Of a stretch of 64,000 nucleotides of DNA, positions 49,756 to 59,422 are shown piece by piece. Positions within the stretch are counted from its first letter, which is position 1; each line of letters opens with the position of its first letter. Source of the DNA: CAYUVH01 sp964448135 (GTDB lineage: Bacteria > Verrucomicrobiota > Verrucomicrobiia > Limisphaerales > UBA8199); assembly GCA_964448135.1 (NCBI GenBank), contig CAYUVH010000005.1:1-64000 (forward strand). Reading direction: 5' to 3'. The notes under the pieces were generated by a model. That model ran no database searches. It saw only the letters and a program-made list of their open reading frames with translations, and had not been told where the DNA came from. The position numbers and the translations under genes were made by a program.

Positions 49756-51759
49756 ATGAGCCAGCAACCGACCGAACCGTCAGAGACCATGGCGCCGCCC
49801 GCGGGCGAAAACGCGGACGCGGCGCTGGATCTGGCAATTCGCGGATTCAAGGGGACGCCGGAGGAGATCGAAAAGGAGTGGTTCGAAAAGGTTTACACCG
49901 GCCGCGGTGATACCCAAAAGCAATTGACCCTGCGCGCCGTGTTGATGGGTGGCGTGCTGGGGATGTTCATGTCCATTTCCAACCTCTACACGACGCTGAA
50001 GCTCGGCTGGTCCTTTGGCGTCGCCATCACCGCCTGCGTGCTTTCGTATGTGATCTGGAGCGCCATTCGTGGCGTCATGGGAGGCAAGCTGAGCCAGATG
50101 ACCATGCTGGAGAACAACTGCATGCAATCCACGGCCTCGGCGGCCGGTTATTCGACGGGCGCCGCGATCGGCACGGCGTTCGGCGCGCTGCTGCTTATCG
50201 AAGGAGTACACCACTCGTGGTATGTGGTGGGATCGTTCACCTTGCTCACCGCTGCTTTGGGAGTGTTTCTGGCGATTCCCATGAAGCGACAGATGGTAAA
50301 TCACGAGCAGTTGAAGTTTCCCAGTGGTATTGCGGCCGCCGAAACTCTCCGCAGCCTCTATTCGCAAGGCCAGGAAGCGATCCGCAAAGCTTATGCGCTG
50401 CTGATCGCGCTGGCCGCCGGCGGCGTGGTGGGGTTGTTGCGAAGTTACGGTGCGATTGTGGAGCAGTTGACCAAAGCGGGCCGGCCGGTCGCCTGGCTGG
50501 AAAGTGTGTCGCAGCGGTTTTTCATTCCCGAAGATATTTCGCTGCAATTCCTCAATCCGCTGACCCGTGGTCACATGCAGGGCCTGGCCTTCGAACCCAG
50601 CGTCCTGCTGATCGGTGCGGGCATGATCACGGGACTGCGCGTATCGCTTTCGATGCTGTTTGGTTCGGTGTTGCTGTATTTCATCGTCGCACCGCCGCTC
50701 GTGGCGATGGACGCGGCCAACACCGGCGTGGCCGGCTACGTGGCTTCGTTTACCTTGAGGCCGAACGGAGATTTCAATCCCGCTCGCTGGGCGTTGTGGG
50801 GCGGAACATCCATTATGGTTTTCTCCAGCTTGACCACGGTGGCGCTGCAATGGCGTACGATGGCACGGGCATTTTTGCTGTTCAAGAAGGGTGATCGTCC
50901 CGCGCACAGCCGGGCGATGGATGCGATTGAAGTGCCGGTTTCCTGGCTGGTGATCGGGCTGGTCCCCATCACGATCGGAATGATCATCGTCCAATACCTG
51001 GCATTCCACATCTCGCCCGGGCTTGGCTTCATCGCGGTGGCGATGTCTTTTGTGGTATCGCTGGTTTGCTGCCGTGCCACCGGCGAAACGGACACGACTC
51101 CGATTGGGGCCATGGGGAAGTTGACGCAGTTGCTTTATGCAGTGTTGCCCGGTGCGAAGGGGATTGCCTCAATCAATTTGATGGCCGCGGGAGTCACCGC
51201 CTCGGCGGGTGGCGCGGCGGCGGATTTGTTGACCGACTTGAAGAGCGGTTACATCCTGGGCGCGAACCCCCGCAAACAATTCATTGCCCAGTTCATCGGG
51301 ATATTTTTTGGAACGCTCGCCATCGTGCCGGCCTGGTATTTGATGGTTCCCAACAAAGAGGCTTTGGAAGCTTTCAATCCACCCGCGACCTACATGTGGA
51401 AGGCGGTGGCGGACCTGTTGACGCAGGGAGTTCACATGCTCCCGCACACGGCGATTCAGGCCATTGTGGTTGGGGCGATTCTGGGAGTTCTGTTGCCTGT
51501 GATTGCCCGGGTGCTTCCCGGCGCCCATCGCTTTTTACCCTCCGCCATGGGACTTGGTTTGTCCTGGGTCATGCCCTTGCAAAACACACTTTCCTTCGCC
51601 ATCGGCGCGGTGATAGTGGTGCTGTGGACACGCTTCAATCGCCGCAACGCCGAGAGCTACTACGTGCCGATTGCCTCGGGCCTGATCGCGGGTGAATCAC
51701 TTGTTGCCGCTTTGATCGCCATTGGCTGCACCTTGATCGGGTTTCTCAAGAGTCACTGA
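49756..51759 (+). CDS. OPT-family oligopeptide transporter
   Basis: The 667-residue protein has about 16 membrane helices. An N-terminal soluble stretch ends in the family start TLRAVLMGGVLGMFMSISNLYTTLKLGWSFG near residue 55; NNCMQSTASAAGYSTG near 115 and KFPSGIAAAETLRSLYS near 190 are also conserved, and ADLLTDLKSGYILGANPRKQF lies near 490. OPT proteins take up small peptides or metal chelates. The last 63 bases overlap the end of the convergent MsbA-like gene. Confidence 0.9.
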   Translation: MSQQPTEPSETMAPPAGENADAALDLAIRGFKGTPEEIEKEWFEKVYTGRGDTQKQLTLRAVLMGGVLGMFMSISNLYTTLKLGWSFGVAITACVLSYVIWSAIRGVMGGKLSQMTMLENNCMQSTASAAGYSTGAAIGTAFGALLLIEGVHHSWYVVGSFTLLTAALGVFLAIPMKRQMVNHEQLKFPSGIAAAETLRSLYSQGQEAIRKAYALLIALAAGGVVGLLRSYGAIVEQLTKAGRPVAWLESVSQRFFIPEDISLQFLNPLTRGHMQGLAFEPSVLLIGAGMITGLRVSLSMLFGSVLLYFIVAPPLVAMDAANTGVAGYVASFTLRPNGDFNPARWALWGGTSIMVFSSLTTVALQWRTMARAFLLFKKGDRPAHSRAMDAIEVPVSWLVIGLVPITIGMIIVQYLAFHISPGLGFIAVAMSFVVSLVCCRATGETDTTPIGAMGKLTQLLYAVLPGAKGIASINLMAAGVTASAGGAAADLLTDLKSGYILGANPRKQFIAQFIGIFFGTLAIVPAWYLMVPNKEALEAFNPPATYMWKAVADLLTQGVHMLPHTAIQAIVVGAILGVLLPVIARVLPGAHRFLPSAMGLGLSWVMPLQNTLSFAIGAVIVVLWTRFNRRNAESYYVPIASGLIAGESLVAALIAIGCTLIGFLKSH

Positions 51760-53583
51760 GGTTCCCGTCAACCGGGCGTATGCGCCCTTGCGGGCGAGCA
51801 GTTCGGTGTGTGTGCCGGTCTCGACGATTTTGCCCTGGTCCAGCACTACGATCATGTCGGCGTTCTCGATCGTGGACGTGCGATGGGCGATGCAGATGGT
51901 GGTGCGATCCGCCATCAATTCATCAAGCGCCGCCTGCACGGCTCGTTGGGTTTCATTGTCCAGGGCGCTCGTGGCCTCGTCCAGGATGAGAATTGGCGCA
52001 TCGCGGACTATAGCACGCGCGATGGTAAGCCGTTGGCGCTGTCCGCCGGAAAGGTTGCCCCCGCGTTCGCCACACGCGAAATCGTAGCCACCTTTTTCCA
52101 TGATGAAATCATGGGCGAATGCGTGCCTGGCCGCAGTCTGGATTTCAGCATCAGTCGCTCCCGGGCGGCCCAATCCGATGTTATAACGCGCGGACTCATT
52201 GAAGATAATGGTGTCCTGCGTCACGAGGGCGATCTGTGAGCGCAGATCTTTGACTGAAACATTTCGGATATCCGTTCCTCCAATGCGCACCGTACCCTTG
52301 GTGGGATCGTAGAAGCGTAAGATCAGATTGGTCACCGTGGTTTTGCCGGATCCGGTCGCGCCGACGAGTGCCACCATGGTGCCGGACTTCACGGTCAGGT
52401 TGAAGTCGCTCAGCACCGCTTTCTTTTCCTCAGTGCCGTAATCAAAATCCACGTTCTCGAACACAATGTCGCCGCAGCGCGCTTTCAACGGAACCGGGCT
52501 GGGCGGATCTGTGATGGTCGGGGGCGTCTCGATTAACTCGTAGATGCGCTTGCTCGCCGCTTCGCCTTGATGGAGCTGGTTGCTAAACCGGGTGATGTAT
52601 TTCAACGGCGCATACATCAGCACGATACCCATGATGTAGGTGATAAAATCACCTGGTGTAGTCTTGGTGGTGTCGCCCCAGAGGACCGAGTAAATGATAA
52701 CCAGCGATACGCCGACCGCTCCGAGCAATTCCGTGAGCTGGCTCGGGATTTCGCTGGCCCGCACCTGGCGCATCACGTGACCCATGTAGCTGCGCGCCTT
52801 CGTCCGGAAGTCGTTGTCAGCCTTTTCTTCGAGGTTGTAGGCTTTAATGACCCGGTGGCCCGTAAACGATTCGTGCATCAGGGTGGTGAGTTCGGAGATT
52901 TGCATCTGCATGGCGCGTGCCGACCGTCGCGATTTGCGGGCGTAAATCGTCACGGGCACTACGCAAATCGGGAAAGCGATCAGGGAAATCAGTGTCAGTT
53001 TGGGTTGCTGCACGATCAGAAGCGTCACGGTGACCAGCACGGTCGCCGGGGAACGAATAATCTCGGGCAGCGCATTGCTGAACACGGAATAAAGGACCTG
53101 GGTATCGTGGGTAACCCGCGCGATCAAATCGCCCGTCTTGGAGCCGCTGAAAAAGCTGAGGGAGAGGCTTTGCAGGTGGCTGAACAGTCTGGTGCGCAGA
53201 TCGGCGACGCAGCGGGCAGCCACCCAGTTCATGAGGTAAGCGTTCAGATAGCCGGTAATGGCGCGAAACAGCATCACCAGCGGGAACGCACAAATAATCA
53301 GGATGATACCCGTGTTGGATTGCGGTTTGTGGATGTCGGGGACCCACTTGAGGAAGATCTCCGCGATCGGACGCACCAGAGCCGGCGCCTTTTCCAACTG
53401 TTCCGACAACATCTGTCCCATGGCCTTGCCGAAGCAGACGTTTACCACCAGGTTCAGCACCAGCAGCATCAAGCCGTTCGTCATGGCGTAGAGCAGCCCG
53501 GCCAGCAAGCCGAGGAACAGCCGCACTCGATAGGGCCGCACCAGCGCCCGCATTCTGGATAAAAATATTCGCATTCGAAGCAT
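51697..53583 (-). CDS. MsbA-type lipid A/glycolipid ABC exporter
   Basis: The 628-residue half-transporter has a six-helix membrane domain (about 10-345) and an ATPase domain with Walker A GATGSGKTT near residue 410, signature NLSGGQRQRLTIARAI, Walker B ILILDEATSALD and switch IAHRTSTIE. The layout fits MsbA and related glycolipid flippases. It heads a glycan cluster, which supports a role in moving lipid A-core or a glycolipid across the inner membrane. ATG 53574 or 53553 could be used instead of 53583. The end overlaps the OPT gene tail to tail. Confidence 0.88.
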   Translation of the reverse strand: MLRMRIFLSRMRALVRPYRVRLFLGLLAGLLYAMTNGLMLLVLNLVVNVCFGKAMGQMLSEQLEKAPALVRPIAEIFLKWVPDIHKPQSNTGIILIICAFPLVMLFRAITGYLNAYLMNWVAARCVADLRTRLFSHLQSLSLSFFSGSKTGDLIARVTHDTQVLYSVFSNALPEIIRSPATVLVTVTLLIVQQPKLTLISLIAFPICVVPVTIYARKSRRSARAMQMQISELTTLMHESFTGHRVIKAYNLEEKADNDFRTKARSYMGHVMRQVRASEIPSQLTELLGAVGVSLVIIYSVLWGDTTKTTPGDFITYIMGIVLMYAPLKYITRFSNQLHQGEAASKRIYELIETPPTITDPPSPVPLKARCGDIVFENVDFDYGTEEKKAVLSDFNLTVKSGTMVALVGATGSGKTTVTNLILRFYDPTKGTVRIGGTDIRNVSVKDLRSQIALVTQDTIIFNESARYNIGLGRPGATDAEIQTAARHAFAHDFIMEKGGYDFACGERGGNLSGGQRQRLTIARAIVRDAPILILDEATSALDNETQRAVQAALDELMADRTTICIAHRTSTIENADMIVVLDQGKIVETGTHTELLARKGAYARLTGTSVTLEKPDQGAANGDQSGNK

Positions 53584-53687
53584 GCGGAGTATGACGGCGG
53601 GCTCCAGGCGATTCAAGACATGGTGTCGGGCGCGACAGCCCCGCCACTCCTCCTTGACCCTGCGTCGGGTGGCTGGATAATGCCGTA

Positions 53688-55259
53688 GTGACAGAACCCA
53701 GCCCACGTGGTGAGCGGTCCAGCTCTGCCGGATGGTTCGACCGCCGCTTTGCGCCGGTGGTGGTTCTGACGCTGTTGGCGGCCCTGATTTTCGCCATCCG
53801 ACTCGCCGCGCCACCGAATCTACTCGACCAGGATCAGGAGCGTCCGGCGACGTACGTTCTCGACGCGGTAAAGAACGGCCACTGGCTTTGCCAGCGAGAT
53901 TTGTCCGGCGACGTGACCTCAAAACCGCCGCTTTATACCTGGCTGGTGGGAGGCATCACGCTTTTATGCGGGCGAATCAATGAGTTTGCGCTGTATCTTC
54001 CCGGAGCGCTTTCTTTATGGGGCTGTGCCATGCTCATCTACTACTTCTGTCGGCCGTATTTTGGGAGTCGGGCGGCGTTTTGTGGTGCGGTTGCGCTTAT
54101 GGTCTGCACCTCCGGCATTAAAGAGGCCGGCCTGGCCCGGACCGACGGTGTGTTTTCATTGACCGTGACCGCGGCCGCGGTGGTCGCCTTTCGGTCGTGG
54201 ACCACCGGTCGAGGCTGGATTTGGTTCTGGGTGGTCTGCGCGCTTTCCACTTTGACCAAGGGTCCCGTCGGTCCGGTACTCGCTGCGGGCGGATTGCTGG
54301 CGCATTTTTGGGAACGAAAAAGCCACCCCGCGATTCCGAACGAAAAGCTTTCCCAACGAGTGTTTTTCGCGGTGTTGCCGGGCGTTTGTGCGTATGTGGC
54401 AATCACCCTCGGCTGGTTCCTGGCGGCTTATGCCGTTACGGGGCCCGATCTCACTCGCAAGATGATCGGGAAGGAACTCGTGGATCACGCCACGGGAGCT
54501 GGCGGCAATAATTTGCCGGGAACTTTGATCTATCAGCAGCCGCTCTATTACCTCGCCCGAACGCTGCCCTGGAGCGTGTTTGCTTACTTCGGCTTGTGGC
54601 AAATCTGGCGGAACCCGAGCCCGAACGCTTCGGTGAGACGCTGGGAGCGATTCCTGTTTTGCTGGTTTCTGTCGGGGCTTTTGTTGATGAGCCTCGCGCC
54701 TCATCAGCGGGCGGATTTGCTCTGGCCCCTGATGCCCGCGGCTGCCGCGCTGGCGGGGTGCGAACTGGATAGATTGGGTGATCGCATTGGCAGCAGAGTG
54801 TTCAACATCGGTTATGCTGTCGTCGTAATCGGCATGGTCGCGGGGTATGCCTTCGCGTATTTCGGTCCATTGGCCCGACTGCCCCTGCAACGCGAGACAT
54901 TGGCGTTGAAACGCCTCGCGTCCCAGTTCGAAGCCCGGATGGGCCGCGACTATCCACTCGAACACCTGGACAGCCGCATGGGATTGCAGGTCTATTTGAA
55001 TACCTTTCGCCAACCCATTCCAGCCGAACGCGCCGTGGAACTCTTGCGCGGCAAAGAACCCTGCTTTCTCGCCGTGAGGAATCTCGCGAAGTTGGAAGCG
55101 GCGCGAAAACCGGATGATCCGCCGTATTATACGGTGCTGGCCGTCCCTTCCGTAGTGACTAATAACTTTACGAGGATTATAGGGAATCGGCCGACGCTCG
55201 AGCCGCAAAAGGCTGCAAGTAGCCCAAAAGCTGCAAATGGTGCAAAATCCGCAAATTGA
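53688..55259 (+). CDS. ArnT/GT39-like membrane glycosyltransferase
   Basis: The 523-residue protein has about eleven membrane helices and a first periplasmic loop with LDQDQERPATYVLD and DVTSKPPLYTWLVGG, the acidic motif and KPP pattern of GT-C enzymes such as ArnT. These transfer a sugar from a polyprenyl-phosphate donor to lipid A or other acceptors in the periplasm. Start GTG at 53688. The C-terminal tail (QKAASSPKAANGAKSAN) is low-complexity and encoded by a repeat-like stretch that also contains the start of the next gene. Confidence 0.85.
   Translation: MTEPSPRGERSSSAGWFDRRFAPVVVLTLLAALIFAIRLAAPPNLLDQDQERPATYVLDAVKNGHWLCQRDLSGDVTSKPPLYTWLVGGITLLCGRINEFALYLPGALSLWGCAMLIYYFCRPYFGSRAAFCGAVALMVCTSGIKEAGLARTDGVFSLTVTAAAVVAFRSWTTGRGWIWFWVVCALSTLTKGPVGPVLAAGGLLAHFWERKSHPAIPNEKLSQRVFFAVLPGVCAYVAITLGWFLAAYAVTGPDLTRKMIGKELVDHATGAGGNNLPGTLIYQQPLYYLARTLPWSVFAYFGLWQIWRNPSPNASVRRWERFLFCWFLSGLLLMSLAPHQRADLLWPLMPAAAALAGCELDRLGDRIGSRVFNIGYAVVVIGMVAGYAFAYFGPLARLPLQRETLALKRLASQFEARMGRDYPLEHLDSRMGLQVYLNTFRQPIPAERAVELLRGKEPCFLAVRNLAKLEAARKPDDPPYYTVLAVPSVVTNNFTRIIGNRPTLEPQKAASSPKAANGAKSAN
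55203..55258. repeat. Low-complexity CAAA/GCTGCAA repeat spanning the GT39/GT2 junction
   Basis: Words of the form GCAAA-N-GCTGCAA (AGGCTGCAAG, AAGCTGCAAA, GGTGCAAAA, CCGCAAA) recur in register over 56 bases. They encode the Ala/Lys/Asn-rich end of the GT39 protein and the first residues of the GT2 protein. Confidence 0.45.
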
Positions 55260-56127
55260 TATCAGCGTGGTGACGGTGACGTACCGCTCGGGTGATTGCA
55301 TCGCCGAATGCGTGGATTCGGTGCGCCGGCAGGAAAGGGTGCGGTGCGAAATGATCGCGGTGGACAACGCGAGTCCGGATGAGACGGCGAAAGTGGTTGG
55401 GAGCCTCGGCAGGCAGGTGCGGTTGATTCAAAACCGGGAGAACGTGGGATTTGGCCGCGCCTGCAATCAGGGTTTCAAAGCCAGTCAGGGAAAGTACGTC
55501 TACTTCCTCAACCCGGACAGCCAGCTCGTGGGAGACGCGGCGCTGAAAACGCTTTGCCAAGCCATGGAGGCGAAGCCGCGCTGGGGTCTGGCTGGGACGT
55601 GTCTGGTGCGACCGGACGGCGACCGCAAACGACCTCAATCCACCTATCCCGGGCAATTGGAGACGCGGAATGATTTCGATAAGCTGCCGGGACAGAACGC
55701 CTGGGTCGGCGGCGCGAGCATGATTGTCCGGCGCGAGGCGTTCACGGCGGTGGGCGGTTTCGACGAAGACTTCTTTCTTTATTCTGAGGAAACCGATTTG
55801 TGCCTGCGGCTGCGGAAGGCGGGTTGGGAGATCGGGATGGTTTCAGAAGTCGAAGTGCGGCACATCGGCGGAGCGAGCGAATCGAACGCGGACCCGTACG
55901 ATCTTTGGCGGCGGAAGTGCGACGGGCTGCATCTTTTCTGGCGCAAACATTACGAACGGGAAGACGTCGTGCGGCTGTTGCGGCGGGAGTGTTTGCGCGC
56001 GCGCTACCGCACAATTGTGAATGGAGTATTGGCTGCGTTTTTGCCGCGCAACTCCAAGGCCTGGCAAAAGCAGCGGCGTTATCGGGCGACCTGGCGAAGC
56101 GCCCAGGATGCGCTAAAGAAGCTCTAA
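55237..56127 (+). CDS. Glycosyltransferase family 2 (rhamnosyltransferase-like)
   Basis: The 296-residue GT-A enzyme has ISVVTVTYRSGD at the start, AVDNASPDET near residue 45, NVGFGRACNQGF near 70, the metal-binding FLNPDSQ near 90 and GGASMIVRREAFTAVGGFDEDFFLYSEETDLCLR near 165. This is the pattern of WbbL-type rhamnosyltransferases and related enzymes. It probably adds a sugar during polysaccharide or LPS assembly. It overlaps the GT39 gene by 23 bases and its stop overlaps the convergent GT9 gene by four. Confidence 0.87.
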   Translation: MVQNPQIDISVVTVTYRSGDCIAECVDSVRRQERVRCEMIAVDNASPDETAKVVGSLGRQVRLIQNRENVGFGRACNQGFKASQGKYVYFLNPDSQLVGDAALKTLCQAMEAKPRWGLAGTCLVRPDGDRKRPQSTYPGQLETRNDFDKLPGQNAWVGGASMIVRREAFTAVGGFDEDFFLYSEETDLCLRLRKAGWEIGMVSEVEVRHIGGASESNADPYDLWRRKCDGLHLFWRKHYEREDVVRLLRRECLRARYRTIVNGVLAAFLPRNSKAWQKQRRYRATWRSAQDALKKL

Positions 56128-57173
56128 TGGGGCGCCGGGGCAGGGGCGGCGAGCAGATCAAGGGCGCGGCCGAGGGCTTTCTCCGGCGGAATCTCAGCGA
56201 GACAAGTTGCGACTGGACGGGTTGCGCAGGGTTTGTGCTTCAGCGTGGCGCAGGGGCAACGCACGATCAAATGCCCGTGGCCCTCGCCACGCGGCAGCCA
56301 GGCTTCATAATTCGGATATTCGCGGCCGAGCAACAGCGTCCTGGTCCCCAGCGCCGACGCCAGGTGCATGGCGCCCGAATCGCCGCCCACGTGCAATGAA
56401 CAGCGCTGAAGGACGGCCGCAAAGCGCGCAACGCTTAAATGTTGCAGCGCCAGAATGCGAGGATCGCGCAGCGCATGGGTGAACGTTTTGAGGCGTTCAA
56501 CCTCTCGGGGCTGGGGGCCGGCGGTCGCCACAATGCGCAGCGTTTCCGATCGAGCGAGCCATAACCGGGCCAGCTCGATCCAGGAATCGAGGGGCCATTC
56601 CTTGAAGTGATTGCTCGCGCTGAGCGAAAAGTGAATCGCGCCTTCGGGAATATGCTGTCGGGCCCAGTTTTCATCCTCGCGCGGCAATTGGATGCCAAAG
56701 CGCGGCCCGGCGAGCGGGAAGCCGGCCAGACGAAGGATTTCCCGGCGACGCTCATATGCCGGCAGTTCGCCCGGTTCGATGCGCAACCAGAAAGGCAGGC
56801 ACCAACCGCTCCAGAAATGCCAGCGGCTACGGCGCTGTCCTAACCGCCAACGAGCACCGCTCAGGCCGGTATAGATGGCGTTGCGATCGCTGTCGCCGAA
56901 AGTAATGGCGACATCAAATCGAAGCCGACGCAGGGCCTGAAGTGTCCGGATTTGCTCGCCCACGCGGCGTCGGGACGGAGATTGGTCCAGACTCCACAGT
57001 TGTGTGGCGCATCCCGCCAGCCGATAGATTTCCGCGCCGACCGGGCTGCAGACCACGTGCAATTCAGCTTGCGGATAATTCCGACGAAGCTCCCACAGCG
57101 CAGGCAGCAGGTGGATGGCGTCGCCGAGCACGCCCAGATCTACCACGAGCACGCGGCGGGCAGTCCGTGTCAT
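56124..57173 (-). CDS. Glycosyltransferase family 9 (heptosyltransferase-like)
   Basis: From ATG 57173 the protein is 349 residues long. It has RVLVVDLGVLGDAIHLLPALWELRR at the N-terminus and, in the C-terminal half, FSLSASNHFKEWPLDSW and LHVGGDSGAMHLASALGTRTLLL, the ADP-heptose-binding pattern of WaaC/WaaF enzymes. It probably transfers heptose to the LPS inner core. A start at 57227 adds a polar N-terminus and is less likely. A PCATLKHKPCATRPVATCL segment near the end carries three cysteines, often seen in this family. Confidence 0.87.
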   Translation of the reverse strand: MTRTARRVLVVDLGVLGDAIHLLPALWELRRNYPQAELHVVCSPVGAEIYRLAGCATQLWSLDQSPSRRRVGEQIRTLQALRRLRFDVAITFGDSDRNAIYTGLSGARWRLGQRRSRWHFWSGWCLPFWLRIEPGELPAYERRREILRLAGFPLAGPRFGIQLPREDENWARQHIPEGAIHFSLSASNHFKEWPLDSWIELARLWLARSETLRIVATAGPQPREVERLKTFTHALRDPRILALQHLSVARFAAVLQRCSLHVGGDSGAMHLASALGTRTLLLGREYPNYEAWLPRGEGHGHLIVRCPCATLKHKPCATRPVATCLAEIPPEKALGRALDLLAAPAPAPH

Positions 57174-57241
57174 CTCAAAGAAGCGCGTGCTGCCGGTGGG
57201 GTGTCCTGAACTCGTCGTGGATTCCATTTGTCGCTGGCCGG

Positions 57242-58429
57242 TTATCCACGGCCGGAAGGCTTCAACGCGGCGAGCAGGGCCGCTCGATAGGCGTCGCGGG
57301 AATAGCGTTGAACATACCGGGCGGCGGCGACTCTTTGGGTTTCGCGTTGAGCGGCTGACATTCCGACGGCCTCACGAATACTCTCGCGCAAAGCGCCGGC
57401 GTTGCCACTGGGAAAGAGTTGGCCCAAACCGTGCTCGCGGGTGAGCCGACCCAGCAGCTGCTCGTCCGAGACAATGACCGGCTTCCCCGCCGCCATAGCC
57501 CTCGACAGGACACCGCTGGTGCCAAAGTGGTTTAGATAGGGCAGCAGGACTAAGTCGGCTGCGGCAAAACCCAGCTTTTCCTCCTCCGCGCTGACGTAGC
57601 GGTTGATCAGCAAACCGCGTCCGCTCGCTTCGAGTTGCTTCAATCCCGCGGCGGTGGTGCCTTGAGGATCCTGCTGGCCGACGCATAGCAGGAACGCATT
57701 TTCTTCAGAAGACAATCCGAGCATTGCTTCGACCGCTACTGCCAGGCCTTTGCGTCGCGCGCCCGTGCCATAAAAGAGAAAGACCTTTTTGCCTGGCGGC
57801 ACCCGGAGCTTTTGCCGCGCGTTCTGACTGTCACCGTCGTAACCCGCAGGGCAGGGGTCGGGCAAAAAGGACAGCGGCGCAGCCGACAGTTCGCGCTGGA
57901 GATCGGCAACCAGAAATTCGTCCACCAGCAGAAGCTGGTAAAGCCAGCCGTCCCGGAGCAGACGCCGGAAACCCATCGTTTTGATGGTCCGACCGGGTGA
58001 CCAGGCGGGAGCGACGAGAAAGCGTGGCCGGTGATAAATCCCGCCCATCCGACCTTTTAACACCGGAGGCGGCATCCAGCCGAAAGCGGCGCGGCGCCAG
58101 CAAGAGGATGCGATTTCATCGAAAGCGCAAAGGAATACGCGGCTCGCGCCACTGGTTTCCAAGCACCAGGCCACCGAGTTTGCCTTGCCATCCAAATGAC
58201 GCCGGCCGTTCGCATCGTACGCGGAGAACGCTTTTATTTCCGTCACGAGCGGGCCCAGGTGATCGTGCAACTTTTCCTTTGCCCCGGAGCGCAAGTCCAC
58301 CGCGAGCGAAAGTTGGTATCCGGCGGAAAGCAAATCCTCGACGATGAACCGAAGCCAGCCGAGGTGATGACCTTCCGTGCGCGGCTCATAAACGAGCAAA
58401 TGCTCGGGCGATTGGGCGCCGCCGGTCAT
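57242..58429 (-). CDS. Glycosyltransferase family 4-like
   Basis: The 395-residue GT-B enzyme has a variable N-terminal half (LLVYEPRTEGHHLGWLRFIVEDLL) and a Glycos_transf_1 C-terminal half with VFLFYGTGARRKGLAVAVEAM near residue 240, FAAADLVLLPYLNHFGTSGVLSRAMAAGKPVIVSD near 320 and the acid-base region. The start at 58429 overlaps the stop of the next upstream gene by ATGA. The donor sugar is unknown; it belongs to the envelope glycan cluster. Confidence 0.85.
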   Translation of the reverse strand: MTGGAQSPEHLLVYEPRTEGHHLGWLRFIVEDLLSAGYQLSLAVDLRSGAKEKLHDHLGPLVTEIKAFSAYDANGRRHLDGKANSVAWCLETSGASRVFLCAFDEIASSCWRRAAFGWMPPPVLKGRMGGIYHRPRFLVAPAWSPGRTIKTMGFRRLLRDGWLYQLLLVDEFLVADLQRELSAAPLSFLPDPCPAGYDGDSQNARQKLRVPPGKKVFLFYGTGARRKGLAVAVEAMLGLSSEENAFLLCVGQQDPQGTTAAGLKQLEASGRGLLINRYVSAEEEKLGFAAADLVLLPYLNHFGTSGVLSRAMAAGKPVIVSDEQLLGRLTREHGLGQLFPSGNAGALRESIREAVGMSAAQRETQRVAAARYVQRYSRDAYRAALLAALKPSGRG

Positions 58430-59202
58430 TTGCGGGTGTCCGCGTTGAGTTGCGCTTCGCGGGCCCGGGCGTAGCGGAGAAATGTGTAAAACGCGGTGAG
58501 CCACGCGATGGAGTATCCCTGCCAGCTGTCCAGGAAACCGAGCTTGAAAACATAAGCGCGCACGAAGCGCCAGCCGGGCCGGAAAACAAGATCGAAAAGC
58601 GACACCCGGCGGCCCTGTTTTTCGGCCGAGCGCACGAAGTCATCCGCATACTGCACGGTTTTGGCCACCTGCTGATTGAGTGTGTCGCTTGTGTAGTGCA
58701 ACAGGTCACCGCGCAGCCTGGCAATTTCGCCGTCCACGGACAGGGACGCATGCGGGTCCACGCCCACCCACCGGGCTTTGCCGCGTTGCCAGAGGCGGAT
58801 GCAGCGGTCGGGATACCAATCGCCGTGACGAATCCAGCGGCCGAAGTAAAATGTAAGACGCGGAAGACTAAGCGCCGAGCAGGAAGGAGGGGCCTGATTA
58901 AAAAGGGAAAGGACTTCTTCGCGCAATTGATCGGAAACAACCTCGTCGGCGTCGAGGTTGAACAGCCACGGTTGAGTAGCTTTTTCGGCGGCGGAATTTT
59001 TTTGCGCGATGAAGCCTTTCCACGGCTCGCGAAAGACGCGGGCGCCGTATTTAGCCGCGATTTCCTCAGTGCCGTCCGAAACCTCCTGATTGAGCACGAT
59101 GATGATTTCGCCCGCCCAGGCGGACACGCTTTCCAGCGTCCGCGCAATCCGATGGGCTTCCGCCCCGGAAATCATGCACACGGAGATGGGCAGTCGCTTC
59201 AT
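58426..59202 (-). CDS. Glycosyltransferase family 2, WaaE/KdtX-like LPS core enzyme
   Basis: The 258-residue protein has SVCMISGAEAHRIARTLESVSAWAGEIIIVLNQ at the start, then EPWKGFIAQKN near residue 60, LFNLDADEVVS near 80, and the LTFYFGRWIRHGDWYPDRCIRLW segment near 115. This is the layout of WaaE/KdtX-type glucosyltransferases that decorate the LPS inner core heptose. A short hydrophobic C-terminal part (residues 205-245) suggests membrane association. It is the first gene of the minus-strand GT2-GT4-GT9 group. Confidence 0.88.
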   Translation of the reverse strand: MKRLPISVCMISGAEAHRIARTLESVSAWAGEIIIVLNQEVSDGTEEIAAKYGARVFREPWKGFIAQKNSAAEKATQPWLFNLDADEVVSDQLREEVLSLFNQAPPSCSALSLPRLTFYFGRWIRHGDWYPDRCIRLWQRGKARWVGVDPHASLSVDGEIARLRGDLLHYTSDTLNQQVAKTVQYADDFVRSAEKQGRRVSLFDLVFRPGWRFVRAYVFKLGFLDSWQGYSIAWLTAFYTFLRYARAREAQLNADTRK

Positions 59203-59422
59203 TCTTTTTGCTGCGTCGAGTCAGAAGACGCCGTCGGCGGTTCACGTTACGGGGCATGCTTCGGAGCGGCAAGCCTGATTGCGATCAGCGGCTGGCAATT
59301 TGGCTGTTATTCGAAATGCGCGATGCCTAATTTGTTGCCGTGATGAATTGCCGGAACTGTGACTGCGCGTGCAGAAATGCTGCACCCGCGGGCGGCGCTG
59401 TTTTCAAGGCGGGCGATGGCGT

